From contig OY730442.1 in assembly GCA_963422685.1 (NCBI GenBank), positions 2,418,001 to 2,482,000 of the forward strand: a DNA stretch of 64,000 nucleotides, written 5' to 3'. Every line of letters begins with the position of its first letter. The first letter of the stretch is position 1. The position numbers and the translations under genes are program-made. Below, in pieces: positions 20,601 to 24,953 of this stretch. Source of the DNA: Spongiihabitans sp963422685. GTDB lineage: Bacteria > Pseudomonadota > Gammaproteobacteria > Arenicellales > Poriferihabitantaceae. The notes under the pieces were generated by a model. It was not told the origin of the DNA and made no database searches. It was given only the letters and a program-made list of their open reading frames with translations.

Positions 20601-21744
20601 CACTCCCCGGTATTTCGGACCAATTACCAGACAACTCAAGCAATTCATCATGGGCTCCATGTTTCACGGCCATTCGATCGATCTGATACCCTGTGATGGC
20701 GGCGTTATTCGGATTATTCCAGGTCAACGTCACCTGACTGCTAACTGCCATCGCCTTGAGACCGGTGGGCTTGCTCGGGACCGGCAGCGCCGGTATCGCA
20801 TTGACGGAACCGGACTTTTCCCCTGCAACGCTGTCGGCCATTGCACGGATGCGGAAATTATACAGAACGCCGTTGGTAAGACCGCTCACCACGTGGCTGG
20901 TGGTGCTTGCATCACTGTTCGGTATGTCAGTCCAACCAGTCCATTTACCGAAACTCCGATGCCTGATCTGATACCCTGTGATGGCGGCGTTATTCGGATT
21001 ATTCCAGCTTAACGTCACCTGACCGTTGCCTACTGTCTTCGTGATTCGGCCAGGTTTAGCCGGCGGCCCTGCAGGCGTGGCACTGACGGCATCGGAAGCC
21101 GGGCCTGGAGTAGCGCTCACCATCGCACGAATACGGAAAGTATACGTCCTGCCGTTGGTCAGACCACTCACCACGTGGCTGGTGGTGTCTTTCCCACTCC
21201 CCGGTACGTCAGCCCAGCTGCCAGGGCCGGGTTCGGTATTGCCAGTCCACCGCTTGATCTGATACCCGGTGACGGCGGCGTTATTCGGGTTAGTCCAGGT
21301 CAACCTCACCTGACCGTCGCCTCCTGTCTTCGTGATTCGGCCAGGTTTAGCCGGCGGCGCTGCAGGCGTGGCACTGACGGGATCGGACTGCGTCCCTGTA
21401 GCAGGGCCTGCCACCGCACGGATGCGGAAAGTATACGTCGTGCCGTTGGTCAGACCACTCACCACGTGGCTGGTGGTGTCCTTCCCACTCCCCGGTACGT
21501 CAGCCCAGCTGCCAGGGCTGGGCTCGGTATTGCCAGTCCACCGCTTGATCTGATACCCGGTGACGGCGGCGTTATTCGGGTTAGTCCAGGTCAACCTCAC
21601 CTGACTGTCGCCCGCCACCGCCTTGAGACCGGTGGGCTGAGCGGGGGCTACCTGCGCCTGAACAACGGTGACCAGCGACAGAAACAGCGTAACAACCAGC
21701 GCAAGGCTCACCCGCACTACCGTCACAGACGGAGCAGGATTCAC
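5617..21744 (-). CDS. Giant FN3 / Calx-beta-like repeat surface protein with C-terminal autotransporter-like barrel
   Basis: 5375 codons from a GTG at 21744. Residues about 10-31 are a signal-peptide hydrophobic core ending VTVVQA before QVAPAQP. Residues about 32-1405 hold 14 diverged fibronectin type III domains. Residues about 1406-4338 are 13 copies of a 225-aa double Calx-beta-like unit whose halves end in DDDT or DNDT acidic turns, then diverged copies to about 4700. Next come a domain of unknown type and, at about 4805-4890, an Ig-like putative domain (YRLSPALPAGLEF, then TGTPNE). The last 375 residues, from GWTFWGQGSAGRF, are alternating amphipathic strands typical of an autotransporter-like outer-membrane barrel. 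It is probably a very long adhesin. The C-terminus is FLRWKILL, not the usual aromatic residue. The GTG is embedded in the poly(G) tract with no conventional Shine-Dalgarno. The strong start is an upstream ATG at 21812, out of frame as assembled. Confidence 0.9.
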   Translation of the reverse strand: MNPAPSVTVVRVSLALVVTLFLSLVTVVQAQVAPAQPTGLKAVAGDSQVRLTWTNPNNAAVTGYQIKRWTGNTEPSPGSWADVPGSGKDTTSHVVSGLTNGTTYTFRIRAVAGPATGTQSDPVSATPAAPPAKPGRITKTGGDGQVRLTWTNPNNAAVTGYQIKRWTGNTEPGPGSWADVPGSGKDTTSHVVSGLTNGRTYTFRIRAMVSATPGPASDAVSATPAGPPAKPGRITKTVGNGQVTLSWNNPNNAAITGYQIRHRSFGKWTGWTDIPNSDASTTSHVVSGLTNGVLYNFRIRAMADSVAGEKSGSVNAIPALPVPSKPTGLKAMAVSSQVTLTWNNPNNAAITGYQIDRMAVKHGAHDELLELSGNWSEIPGSDASTTRHVVKDLEDGVTYTFRIRAMAGPATGTQSDPVSATPGISAPSKPTGLKAVAGIGEVTLSWDDPKNADITKYQVKYWTGTPESGKWVDIERSDADTTSHVVTGLTNGVLYRFRVRAVAGPFEGIKSSSVGASPVAPPAKPTEISVRAGNGQVTLSWDNPNGATIWQYQIKQWTGSSETGNWADIPANIKVTRTGTFVDYTVKGLTNSVTYSFRIRGVAGSAGSIVGTESDVINATPVMPTPGRPLGLKSVTGDGQATLSWNNLGNPYVTKYQVQWQSVLRSSPGQIISDWSDWADIDPSDKDTTRYMVTGLINSLRYNYRIRAVAGSVPGRSSTIVVISAATPVKPVVRAVGEDGQVRLRWNKLNNAAIGRYQIKQWTGSSETGDWMDILRSGASTTSHVVKYLTNGTTYSFRIRAVAGTGVYGTPSDPVSAKPVGRKPVVTAISGSGQVRLNWGNLGDTAVTGYQIKQWTGNTEPNPGSWTNVPGSGASTTSHLVTSLTNGTTYSFRIRAMVSAAPGPASDAASATPAAPPAKPGRITTAVGNGQVRLSWSDPNNAAITRYQVKYWFMGYGDTRLVTDWADIPGSDASTTSHVVRLLINNVRHSFQIRAMVGTTPGPASDAVSATPAVPDPRKPVVTAEAGYEYIDLSWSNPNDASITGYQIKQWTGNTEPSPGSWADIPGSDANTTSHFLENLTTSVLYNFRIRAMVGTAPGPASDPVSAKPDGSSIRSIVVTAETPASGQVRLRWSKPDITLFTDSYQVKYWTGSSESSDWADIPGSDASTTSHVVTGLANGTTYNFRIRSMYVELGTVFVEVMSEVVSVTPVSSQPVVTAMPGNTWVRLSWNNLKDPAVRQYQIKQWTGSSEAGSWTDISVRRTDVTSHVVTGLTNGTTYNFRIRAMVGGTARTPSDAVSATPVAPPAKPDQFTVQEGNGQVTLNWKNPNDPAITKYQMKYWFVGSDSAGLVTDWVDIPGSGKDTTSHVVTGLTNNNLYVFVIRAVANTLVGRACDSARGTPSLNPAGVTLSTRAVTVTEASGNSNTDTYTVVLNTRPTGTVTVTPTSSNSGVATVSPASLTFTSANWNTAQPVTVTGVDDSTDGDRSTTITHTASGGDYGSVSVPDVSVTLTDDDTVGVTVTQTAGSTATTEAGGTDTINVVLDTQPTSNVTIAVSSSDTSEGTVAPVSLIFTSSNWSTAQTVTVTGVDDNLADGDKSYNIVLAAAVSTDTNYHGIDPADVSVTNTDNDTVGVTLSTRAVTVTEASGNSNTDTYTVVLNTRPTGTVTVTPTSSNSGVATVSPASLTFTSANWNTAQPVTVTGVDDSTDGDRSTTITHTASGGDYGSVSVPDVSVTLTDDDTVGVTVTQTAGSTATTEAGGTDTINVVLDTQPTSNVTIAVSSSDTSEGTVAPVSLIFTSSNWSTAQTVTVTGVDDNLADGDKSYNIVLAAAVSTDTNYHGIDPADVSVTNTDNDTVGVTLSTRAVTVTEASGNSNTDTYTVVLNTRPTGTVTVTPTSSNSGVATVSPASLTFTSANWNTAQPVTVTGVDDSTDGDRSTTITHTASGGDYGSVSVPDVSVTLTDDDTVGVTVTQTAGSTATTEAGGTDTINVVLDTQPTSNVTIAVSSSDTSEGTVAPVSLIFTSSNWSTAQTVTVTGVDDNLADGDKSYNIVLAAAVSTDTNYHGIDPADVSVTNTDNDTVGVTLSTRAVTVTEASGNSNTDTYTVVLNTRPTGTVTVTPTSSNSGVATVSPASLTFTSANWNTAQPVTVTGVDDSTDGDRSTTITHTASGGDYGSVSVPDVSVTLTDDDTVGVTVTQTAGSTATTEAGGTDTINVVLDTQPTSNVTIAVSSSDTSEGTVAPVSLIFTSSNWSTAQTVTVTGVDDNLADGDKSYNIVLAAAVSTDTNYHGIDPADVSVTNTDNDTVGVTLSTRAVTVTEASGNSNTDTYTVVLNTRPTGTVTVTPTSSNSGVATVSPASLTFTSANWNTAQPVTVTGVDDSTDGDRSTTITHTASGGDYGSVSVPDVSVTLTDDDTVGVTVTQTAGSTATTEAGGTDTINVVLDTQPTSNVTIAVSSSDTSEGTVAPVSLIFTSSNWSTAQTVTVTGVDDNLADGDKSYNIVLAAAVSTDTNYHGIDPADVSVTNTDNDTVGVTLSTRAVTVTEASGNSNTDTYTVVLNTRPTGTVTVTPTSSNSGVATVSPASLTFTSANWNTAQPVTVTGVDDSTDGDRSTTITHTASGGDYGSVSVPDVSVTLTDDDTVGVTVTQTAGSTATTEAGGTDTINVVLDTQPTSNVTIAVSSSDTSEGTVAPVSLIFTSSNWSTAQTVTVTGVDDNLADGDKSYNIVLAAAVSTDTNYHGIDPADVSVTNTDNDTVGVTLSTRAVTVTEASGNSNTDTYTVVLNTRPTGTVTVTPTSSNSGVATVSPASLTFTSANWNTAQPVTVTGVDDSTDGDRSTTITHTASGGDYGSVSVPDVSVTLTDDDTVGVTVTQTAGSTATTEAGGTDTINVVLDTQPTSNVTIAVSSSDTSEGTVAPVSLIFTSSNWSTAQTVTVTGVDDNLADGDKSYNIVLAAAVSTDTNYHGIDPADVSVTNTDNDTVGVTLSTRAVTVTEASGNSNTDTYTVVLNTRPTGTVTVTPTSSNSGVATVSPASLTFTSANWNTAQPVTVTGVDDSTDGDRSTTITHTASGGDYGSVSVPDVSVTLTDDDTVGVTVTQTAGSTATTEAGGTDTINVVLDTQPTSNVTIAVSSSDTSEGTVAPVSLIFTSSNWSTAQTVTVTGVDDNLADGDKSYNIVLAAAVSTDTNYHGIDPADVSVTNTDNDTVGVTLSTRAVTVTEASGNSNTDTYTVVLNTRPTGTVTVTPTSSNSGVATVSPASLTFTSANWNTAQPVTVTGVDDSTDGDRSTTITHTASGGDYGSVSVPDVSVTLTDDDTVGVTVTQTAGSTATTEAGGTDTINVVLDTQPTSNVTIAVSSSDTSEGTVAPVSLIFTSSNWSTAQTVTVTGVDDNLADGDKSYNIVLAAAVSTDTNYHGIDPADVSVTNTDNDTVGVTLSTRAVTVTEASGNSNTDTYTVVLNTRPTGTVTVTPTSSNSGVATVSPASLTFTSANWNTAQPVTVTGVDDSTDGDRSTTITHTASGGDYGSVSVPDVSVTLTDDDTVGVTVTQTAGSTATTEAGGTDTINVVLDTQPTSNVTIAVSSSDTSEGTVAPVSLIFTSSNWSTAQTVTVTGVDDNLADGDKSYNIVLAAAVSTDTNYHGIDPADVSVTNTDNDTVGVTLSTRAVTVTEASGNSNTDTYTVVLNTRPTGTVTVTPTSSNSGVATVSPASLTFTSANWNTAQPVTVTGVDDSTDGDRSTTITHTASGGDYGSVSVPDVSVTLTDDDTVGVTVTQTAGSTATTEAGGTDTINVVLDTQPTSNVTIAVSSSDTSEGTVAPVSLIFTSSNWSTAQTVTVTGVDDNLADGDKSYNIVLAAAVSTDTNYHGIDPADVSVTNTDNDTVGVTLSTRAVTVTEASGNSNTDTYTVVLNTRPTGTVTVTPTSSNSGVATVSPASLTFTSANWNTAQPVTVTGVDDSTDGDRSTTITHTASGGDYGSVSVPDVSVTLTDDDTVGVTVTQTAGSTATTEAGGTDTINVVLDTQPTSNVTIAVSSSDTSEGTVAPVSLIFTSSNWSTAQTVTVTGVDDNLADGDKSYNIVLAAAVSTDTNYHGIDPADVSVTNTDNDTVGVTLSTRAVTVTEASGNSNTDTYTVVLNTRPTGTVTVTPTSSNSGVATVSPASLTFTSANWNTAQPVTVTGVDDSTDGDRSTTITHTASGGDYGSVSVPDVSVTLTDDDTVGVTVTQTAGSTATTEAGGTDTINVVLDTQPTSNVTIAVSSSDTSEGTVAPVSLIFTSSNWSTAQTVTVTGVDDNLADGDKSYNIVLAAAVSTDTNYHGIDPADVSVTNTDNDTVGVTLSTSAVTVTEASGNSNTDTYTVVLNTRPTGTVTVTPTSSNSGVATVSPASLTFTSANWNTAQPVTVTGVDDRVDADRSTTITHTVTGGGYDSVRIPDVAVILVDDDTVDALLFGFAGDTLKVTEADGAMHRNYYQIVLKSQPSGDVTVTPTSGDTGIATITPSSLTFTADNWAESQSIAVTGVDDHVDAGDRSTAITHSASGGGYDSVRIPDVVVTLIDDDVAGVTVSETDGSTATTESGGSDSISVVLDSQPTAEVTLAVTSSDTTEGTVDKSSLVFTPHNWATAQSITVTGVDDRLDDGEQSYKIELGIAASNDSNYNGINPDDVVVTSKVKVSVEITGVAPGTTKIEGNTITTQVDGTDVQLTLPAGHDVTEVAFSVPRSGPSAQAGVTFGDEPAYVGIRIDAQLPSSSSASVCLEEPAGLSGTLFVYHLTDGANTWEKLLPALAAPNGYVCGKTKDFSVFVVGSPMPVFGSAFVDDYVWTVGEAVDVELPAATGGDGPITYRLSPALPAGLEFEAPVRTITGTPNEVFATTEFTYTARDTDGHTGQLQFRVTVQAAEVKERSRALAVALASFGRTVAGEAVDVIGRRFIAAPVARSGITLGGTALSSVGSGSASAVLSLAEARGESGATVDGLNPGLITWRGVSARELFSRSDFVLPLQGTKEDRVRTGWTFWGQGSAGRFSSEAKAIETDGELHTGYMGLDYRFGSNHNALAGVAFSHSAGEVDYAVAGDFLLVNGERGGITGEVDLAMTSVLPYVHYTPRLGLGIWGLAGAGSGEVKLKDQGGRVETDVRMVMAAVGVRQRLKTWRGVDFAVKSDVLAVQLKTDAAAGLEAVTGDARRARLALEMGAERVLSPDALLRPDIEFSGRWDEGDADNGIGVEISGGVAYVQSRLGLRLGVRGRYLLAHEESEFADWGGSFALQIGEGLGGHGLWLSYEPQWGAPASGVEQLWDSEGIREVGGAGRMKFDLGYGMTTRGRGWLVTPYGGVLTTDQDTRYRLGAQAEVDKSMDISLEGVRRENAEGATEHGIFLRWKILL
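5620..6744 (-). other. Domain: autotransporter-like beta barrel
   Basis: About 375 codons encoding alternating hydrophobic and polar residues with repeated glycine-aromatic pairs (TGYMGLDYRFG, then LPYVHYTPRLGLGIWG, then GLWLSYEPQW, then LVTPYGGVL). The pattern is that of a roughly 12-strand outer-membrane barrel that would anchor and perhaps export the upstream passenger. Barrel identity is from pattern, not from a profile search. Confidence 0.7.
8732..17527 (-). repeat. Tandem array: 13 copies of a 675-bp unit
   Basis: Exact 675-bp periodicity. The same text recurs at the same line phase every 2700 bp (for example at 9361, 12061, 14761 and 17461), and all intervening copies read the same. 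The 8796-bp array equals 13.03 units. Each unit encodes 225 residues: half A starts VGVTLSTRAVTVTEASG and half B starts VGVTVTQTAGSTATTEAG. The array begins abruptly at 17527 against FN3 sequence. On the C-terminal side, identity breaks at 8731, where arginine becomes serine in the next half A, which then diverges. Identity includes synonymous sites, so the array is recently amplified or homogenised. True copy number depends on the assembly. Confidence 0.93.
17528..21651 (-). repeat. Fourteen diverged fibronectin type III domain repeats
   Basis: About 1375 codons containing 14 units of 85-115 residues. Each has a KPxxL-like opening, a V(R/T)LxW strand, (I/V)TxYQ(I/V)K, a T(S/T)SHVV turn and Y(x)FRIRA(M/V)AG near the end, which is the FN3 pattern. 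Adjacent units share blocks of near-identity (units 1 and 2 especially), but unlike the 675-bp array they are clearly diverged. Bacterial FN3 arrays usually act as spacers or carbohydrate- or surface-binding modules. Confidence 0.85.
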
Positions 21745-21812
21745 CCCCCCCCCCCCCCCCCCCCCCCCAAATGGGTTAGCTTATGCGTCCTTATGGCGAG
21801 CATGTCAGGCAT
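21741..21812 (-). CDS. Leader frame: ATG start of the giant gene, out of frame as assembled
   Basis: The ATG at 21812 has a GAGGAGG ribosome-binding site (plus-strand 21822-21828) 8-9 bp upstream, the best translation start in this intergenic region. It encodes MPDMLAIRTHKLTHL and then eight glycines from the G tract, and ends at a TGA that overlaps the first codon of the giant frame. With 25 Gs the frame is OFF. With 23 or 26 Gs the leader would run straight into VNPAPSVTVVRVSLALVV, putting a long N-region ahead of the signal-peptide core. It is probably the true 5' end of the giant gene and not an independent peptide. Confidence 0.6.
   Translation of the reverse strand: MPDMLAIRTHKLTHLGGGGGGGG
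21744..21768 (-). repeat. 25-base poly(G) tract at the 5' end of the giant gene
   Basis: Twenty-five Cs on the plus strand, that is Gs on the coding strand, between the leader ATG and the giant reading frame. Homopolymers of this length change size readily by slipped-strand mispairing during replication, and G tracts at the start of surface-protein genes are the classical arrangement for translational phase variation. The length in the assembly may be one of several in the population, or may be miscalled. Confidence 0.85.
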
Positions 21813-21838
21813 GATTGTTTCCCTCCTCACTGTTAAAA

Positions 21839-21854
21839 TAGTCAGAACAGACTA
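21839..21854. promoter_or_regulatory. Inverted repeat TAGTC-N6-GACTA upstream of the giant gene
   Basis: Sixteen bp with perfect 5-bp arms, 27 bp upstream of the leader ATG, in the A+T-rich region shared by the divergent apeB gene. It may be an operator. No convincing -35/-10 pair could be fixed around it, and arms this short can arise by chance. Confidence 0.25.
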
Positions 21855-21942
21855 AGATTGTTACATAACTATACAACCTTCAACAACTATATCTCATTAT
21901 TTTTCCCTGAACTCTACAGCCCCATTTAAGATTAAAAGCAAA

Positions 21943-23229
21943 ATGTCACCCACCGCCGATTTACTGCTCTTTCTACAACGCTCGCCCACACCGTTCCATG
22001 CCGTGGCCAATATTGCCGAAACACTGGAAAATGCCGGTTTCTTACGCCTGTATGAGCAGGACTCGTGGCCGAATCTGGCTGCGGGTAAATACTTTGTGTG
22101 CCGTAATGATTCTGCGCTGATCGCCTTCAAGCTGAGGCAAACACCATCGAAACACGGGTTTAGACTGATTGGCGCCCATACCGACAGCCCTTGTCTGCGC
22201 CTCAAGCCGAATGCTATAACGGTGAGTAATGGCTATGTCAGACTGGGTCTGGAGGTATACGGCGGGGCGTTGTTGAATCCGTGGTTTGATCGCGACCTGG
22301 GTGTGGCCGGGCGGGTCACAGTACGGGATAAGAGCGGCGCCATGGAAAATTTATTGATCAATGTGGAGAAACCCATCGCATTTATACCCAGTCTGGCCAT
22401 TCATCTGGATAAAGAGGCGAACGAAAACCGCAGCATAAACAGGCAGAAACACTTGCCTGCAGTGATGTGCCGCATGGATCAAATCGATCTGGACTTTACG
22501 CAGCAGATAAAGAAATGGCTCAAACAACAGCATCCTGACCGCACGGTCGCGGAGATTCCAGGCTTCGAATTATCGCTGTATGACTGCCAAGCTCCCGGAT
22601 TGGTCGGACTGCATCAGGAGTTCATTGCATCGGCCAGACTGGACAATCTGCTGAGTTGTTATGCGGCCACCCGGGCGTTGATGGAGTCGAATCAGAATAA
22701 CAACCCGGTCATTGTACTGAATGATCACGAAGAAGTGGGCAGTGTGTCAGCCAGTGGCGCCCAGGGGCCGTTTCTGCATTCGGTAATTTCCAGGATTTGC
22801 GGTGACAGCGAAAGTTTACAACGAGCCATGGCGCATTCCATGCTGGTTTCTGCTGACAATGCGCAGGGCGTTCATCCCAATTACCCGGAAGTACACGAAC
22901 CGGCGCACCGGCCATTGATGAACAACGGCCCGGTAATAAAGATAAACCACAATCAGCGATATGCCACTAACAGCGAAACAGCCGCGCTATTCAAGGCAGT
23001 TTGCGACAGTAACAAGATCCCCTGCCAGTCGATAGTGGTGCGGTCTGACATGGGATGCGGCTCCACCATTGGCCCGATTACCGCCGCCAGATTAGGTGTG
23101 CGCACCGTGGACGTTGGCGTTCCGCAACTGGGCATGCACTCAATACGCGAACTGGCCGGCGCCAAAGACCAGGAATATCTGGCGCAGGCATTAAAAGGGT
23201 TTTTTGAATTTGACCAGTGGCCGTTTTAA
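21943..23229 (+). CDS. apeB: M18-family aspartyl aminopeptidase
   Basis: 428 residues, the usual length for the M18 family of cytosolic, dodecameric, two-metal aminopeptidases that remove N-terminal acidic residues. Visible motifs are the first metal histidine in GAHTDSP (residue 79), WFDRDL, the catalytic and metal-binding pair in NDHEEVGS near residue 260, and a late ligand in MHSIRE near 398. The start is the ATG at 21943, preceded only by a weak A-rich ribosome-binding site. It is divergent from the giant gene and its last 4 bp overlap the end of gluQ convergently. It looks intact and housekeeping-like. Confidence 0.92.
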   Translation: MSPTADLLLFLQRSPTPFHAVANIAETLENAGFLRLYEQDSWPNLAAGKYFVCRNDSALIAFKLRQTPSKHGFRLIGAHTDSPCLRLKPNAITVSNGYVRLGLEVYGGALLNPWFDRDLGVAGRVTVRDKSGAMENLLINVEKPIAFIPSLAIHLDKEANENRSINRQKHLPAVMCRMDQIDLDFTQQIKKWLKQQHPDRTVAEIPGFELSLYDCQAPGLVGLHQEFIASARLDNLLSCYAATRALMESNQNNNPVIVLNDHEEVGSVSASGAQGPFLHSVISRICGDSESLQRAMAHSMLVSADNAQGVHPNYPEVHEPAHRPLMNNGPVIKINHNQRYATNSETAALFKAVCDSNKIPCQSIVVRSDMGCGSTIGPITAARLGVRTVDVGVPQLGMHSIRELAGAKDQEYLAQALKGFFEFDQWPF

Positions 23230-24188
23230 CAAGACATCCGGCTGGATTTGCGCTTTTGCCCATGCAGCTTTGCTTTATAGCGCCTGATATCCAGGGTTTG
23301 CAGTAATTCAGTGGCGCTTATCGGCCGGTTTTCATCGATCAGTCCCGATGAATAAGCGAAATATCCCACCAGTTGTTCCGCAGTTCCAGCCCGCTCCTGC
23401 CATTGTTTTAATGAATCTGATCCATCGCGCTTGGACATTTTTCGATTTTCATTATCCCGCAAAAGCGGTACGTGCCAGAATCCGGGTATGCGGTAATGTA
23501 ACGCATGAATCAAGGCCAGTTGCCGATGTGTTGAATTGATCAAATCTTCCCCGCGTAAAACATCGGTGACCCCCATCATCTGATCATCCACCACCGAGAC
23601 CAGTTGGTAGGCATACAGGCCGTCTCTGCGCCGCACAACAAAATCACCCACGCAGGATTTCAGCTCCAGCCATTGCGGGCCGCAAATCTCATCGTCGAAA
23701 TGCACTGTTTGATCGCCCACAGCAAACCGCCAGGCGAAATTTTCCCGGGCATCGACCGCCCGGGCACCAACCAGGATAGACGCTGTGGGACGGCAAGTTC
23801 CCGGATAAATGTTGACTGGCTGGTCCTGATGCGGCGCACTCAACGCCATCGCGATATCTTTTCTGGAGCATACGCAGGGAAATACACAACCGTATTTTCG
23901 CAGGCTGTCGAAGGCCCGCCGGTAAAACCCGAGCCGCAGACTTTGCAGGTATGGACCGTTGATTCCACCCACGTCCGGGCCTTCATCCCAATCCAGGCCA
24001 AGCCAGTATAAATCTTCGATTATCTGCTCCAACGACCCCGGGACATTTCTGGGCTGGTCCAGATCATCTATGCGCAGAATGAACTTTCCGTTGATCAGCC
24101 GACACTGGAGCCAGGCCAGTAATGCGGTGCGCAGATTGCCCAGATGGAGTCTTCCGGTCGGGCTTGGGGCATAGCGGCCACAAGACAT
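23226..24188 (-). CDS. gluQ: Glutamyl-Q tRNA(Asp) synthetase
   Basis: 320 residues resembling a glutamyl-tRNA synthetase lacking the anticodon-binding half. This is the GluQ-RS family, which attaches glutamate to the queuosine base of tRNA(Asp). The class I signatures are RLHLGNLRTALL (HIGH-like, about residues 13-24) and KMSKRDGS (KMSKS). A cysteine cluster CVFPCVCSRKD followed by YPGTCRP matches the family's zinc site. The ATG lies at 24188, 10 bp downstream of the cytochrome gene's stop, so it is probably the last gene of the long minus-strand series starting near 30.2 kb. Confidence 0.92.
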   Translation of the reverse strand: MSCGRYAPSPTGRLHLGNLRTALLAWLQCRLINGKFILRIDDLDQPRNVPGSLEQIIEDLYWLGLDWDEGPDVGGINGPYLQSLRLGFYRRAFDSLRKYGCVFPCVCSRKDIAMALSAPHQDQPVNIYPGTCRPTASILVGARAVDARENFAWRFAVGDQTVHFDDEICGPQWLELKSCVGDFVVRRRDGLYAYQLVSVVDDQMMGVTDVLRGEDLINSTHRQLALIHALHYRIPGFWHVPLLRDNENRKMSKRDGSDSLKQWQERAGTAEQLVGYFAYSSGLIDENRPISATELLQTLDIRRYKAKLHGQKRKSSRMSC

Positions 24189-24198
24189 GGGATGATGG

Positions 24199-24519
24199 TT
24201 ATTTGCTTTCGGCTACCATGTAGTCCACGATGGCTTTAATCTGCTCGTCGCTCAAATCGGGAAACCCACCTTTAGGCGGCATGAACCCGGTTTGTCCGCT
24301 GAAGCCATCAATAGCATGGGCGTATAAAACTTCAATGCCCTGGGTGATGCGCACAACCCAGTCCGCCTTGTCGCCAGGTCGGGGGGCGCCGGCAACGCCA
24401 AAACCGTGGCAGGCCGTGCAGGTCGCTTCGTATACGGATTTGGCATCTGCGGTACCAGCGGGTGAAATTATCAGCAGGCTGGCGGCCAGCATAATCGCGA
24501 TCAGGCGGCGGGTTTTCAT
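24199..24519 (-). CDS. Periplasmic c-type cytochrome, cytochrome c5-like
   Basis: 106 residues from the ATG at 24519 (an earlier TTG at 24528 is possible but less likely). A signal peptide ends near GTADA. A single haem motif CTACH follows, and the sixth-ligand methionine is probably in FMPPKGG, whose spacing matches cytochrome c5 family members. The C-terminal helix LSDEQIKAIVDYMVAE is typical of class I cytochromes c. It should carry electrons in the periplasm; partners are not visible here. It follows a hypothetical exported protein by 19 bp. Confidence 0.88.
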   Translation of the reverse strand: MKTRRLIAIMLAASLLIISPAGTADAKSVYEATCTACHGFGVAGAPRPGDKADWVVRITQGIEVLYAHAIDGFSGQTGFMPPKGGFPDLSDEQIKAIVDYMVAESK

Positions 24520-24538
24520 GGTAATCAAACTGTCGGCG

Positions 24539-24901
24539 CTAACGTCGGTCGATCAACGCGATTACCAACTGATTCCGAGCGCCAGACCCCAGCAGCAATT
24601 CCAGATAGTTCACCGGTACGCCGAAGGTGATCAGCCAGTTCGCCAGGGATTCGGCCCATTGCCTGCCCAGCACTCCACCCGGGTAGCGAATTTCGATAGT
24701 AATGCGCTGATCTTCCTGAAAACGCTCGAGAATCTGCCTTACCTGGGGCAGGGCAGAAATATTGGTACCATTCACATACTGCGGCCAATCCGCTCGCTTG
24801 AGGATTTCGGTGTGCTCCGATATGGCGAGAACCACCGGGCTGGCCAAGAGCAGAAACCACAGCGAAAGCGCAACCATCAGATGATGTGGCCGGGATTTCA
24901 T
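24539..24901 (-). CDS. Hypothetical exported protein
   Basis: 120 residues from the ATG at 24901; a TTG at 24925 would add eight residues before the signal peptide and is less likely. Residues 1-25 (MKSRPHHLMVALSLWFLLL...) form a signal peptide or membrane anchor ending near VVLA. The mature part contains ITIEIRYPGGVLGRQWAESL and a C-terminal LLGSGARNQLVIALIDRR. I do not recognise the family. The periodicity suggests an alpha/beta periplasmic domain, possibly peptidoglycan-related, but nothing shows it. It sits between the cytochrome and rng genes on the same strand. Confidence 0.65.
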   Translation of the reverse strand: MKSRPHHLMVALSLWFLLLASPVVLAISEHTEILKRADWPQYVNGTNISALPQVRQILERFQEDQRITIEIRYPGGVLGRQWAESLANWLITFGVPVNYLELLLGSGARNQLVIALIDRR

Positions 24902-24953
24902 CAGCGTAGGATTATAGTCTGACAAAGCAATGTGTGCGGCTCTATAAAGAACG

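Noticed and set aside
17644..21855. Long plus-strand ORFs opposite the FN3 region (up to about 240 codons)
   Set aside because: They are rich in RRRCRRGTDGIG-like repeats that mirror the repeated minus-strand FN3 sequence and have no family similarity.
21845..21942. tRNA, small RNA or riboswitch in the apeB/giant-gene intergenic region and other gaps
   Set aside because: No cloverleaf, T-loop motif or aptamer-like conserved pairing could be seen in any of the intergenic gaps.
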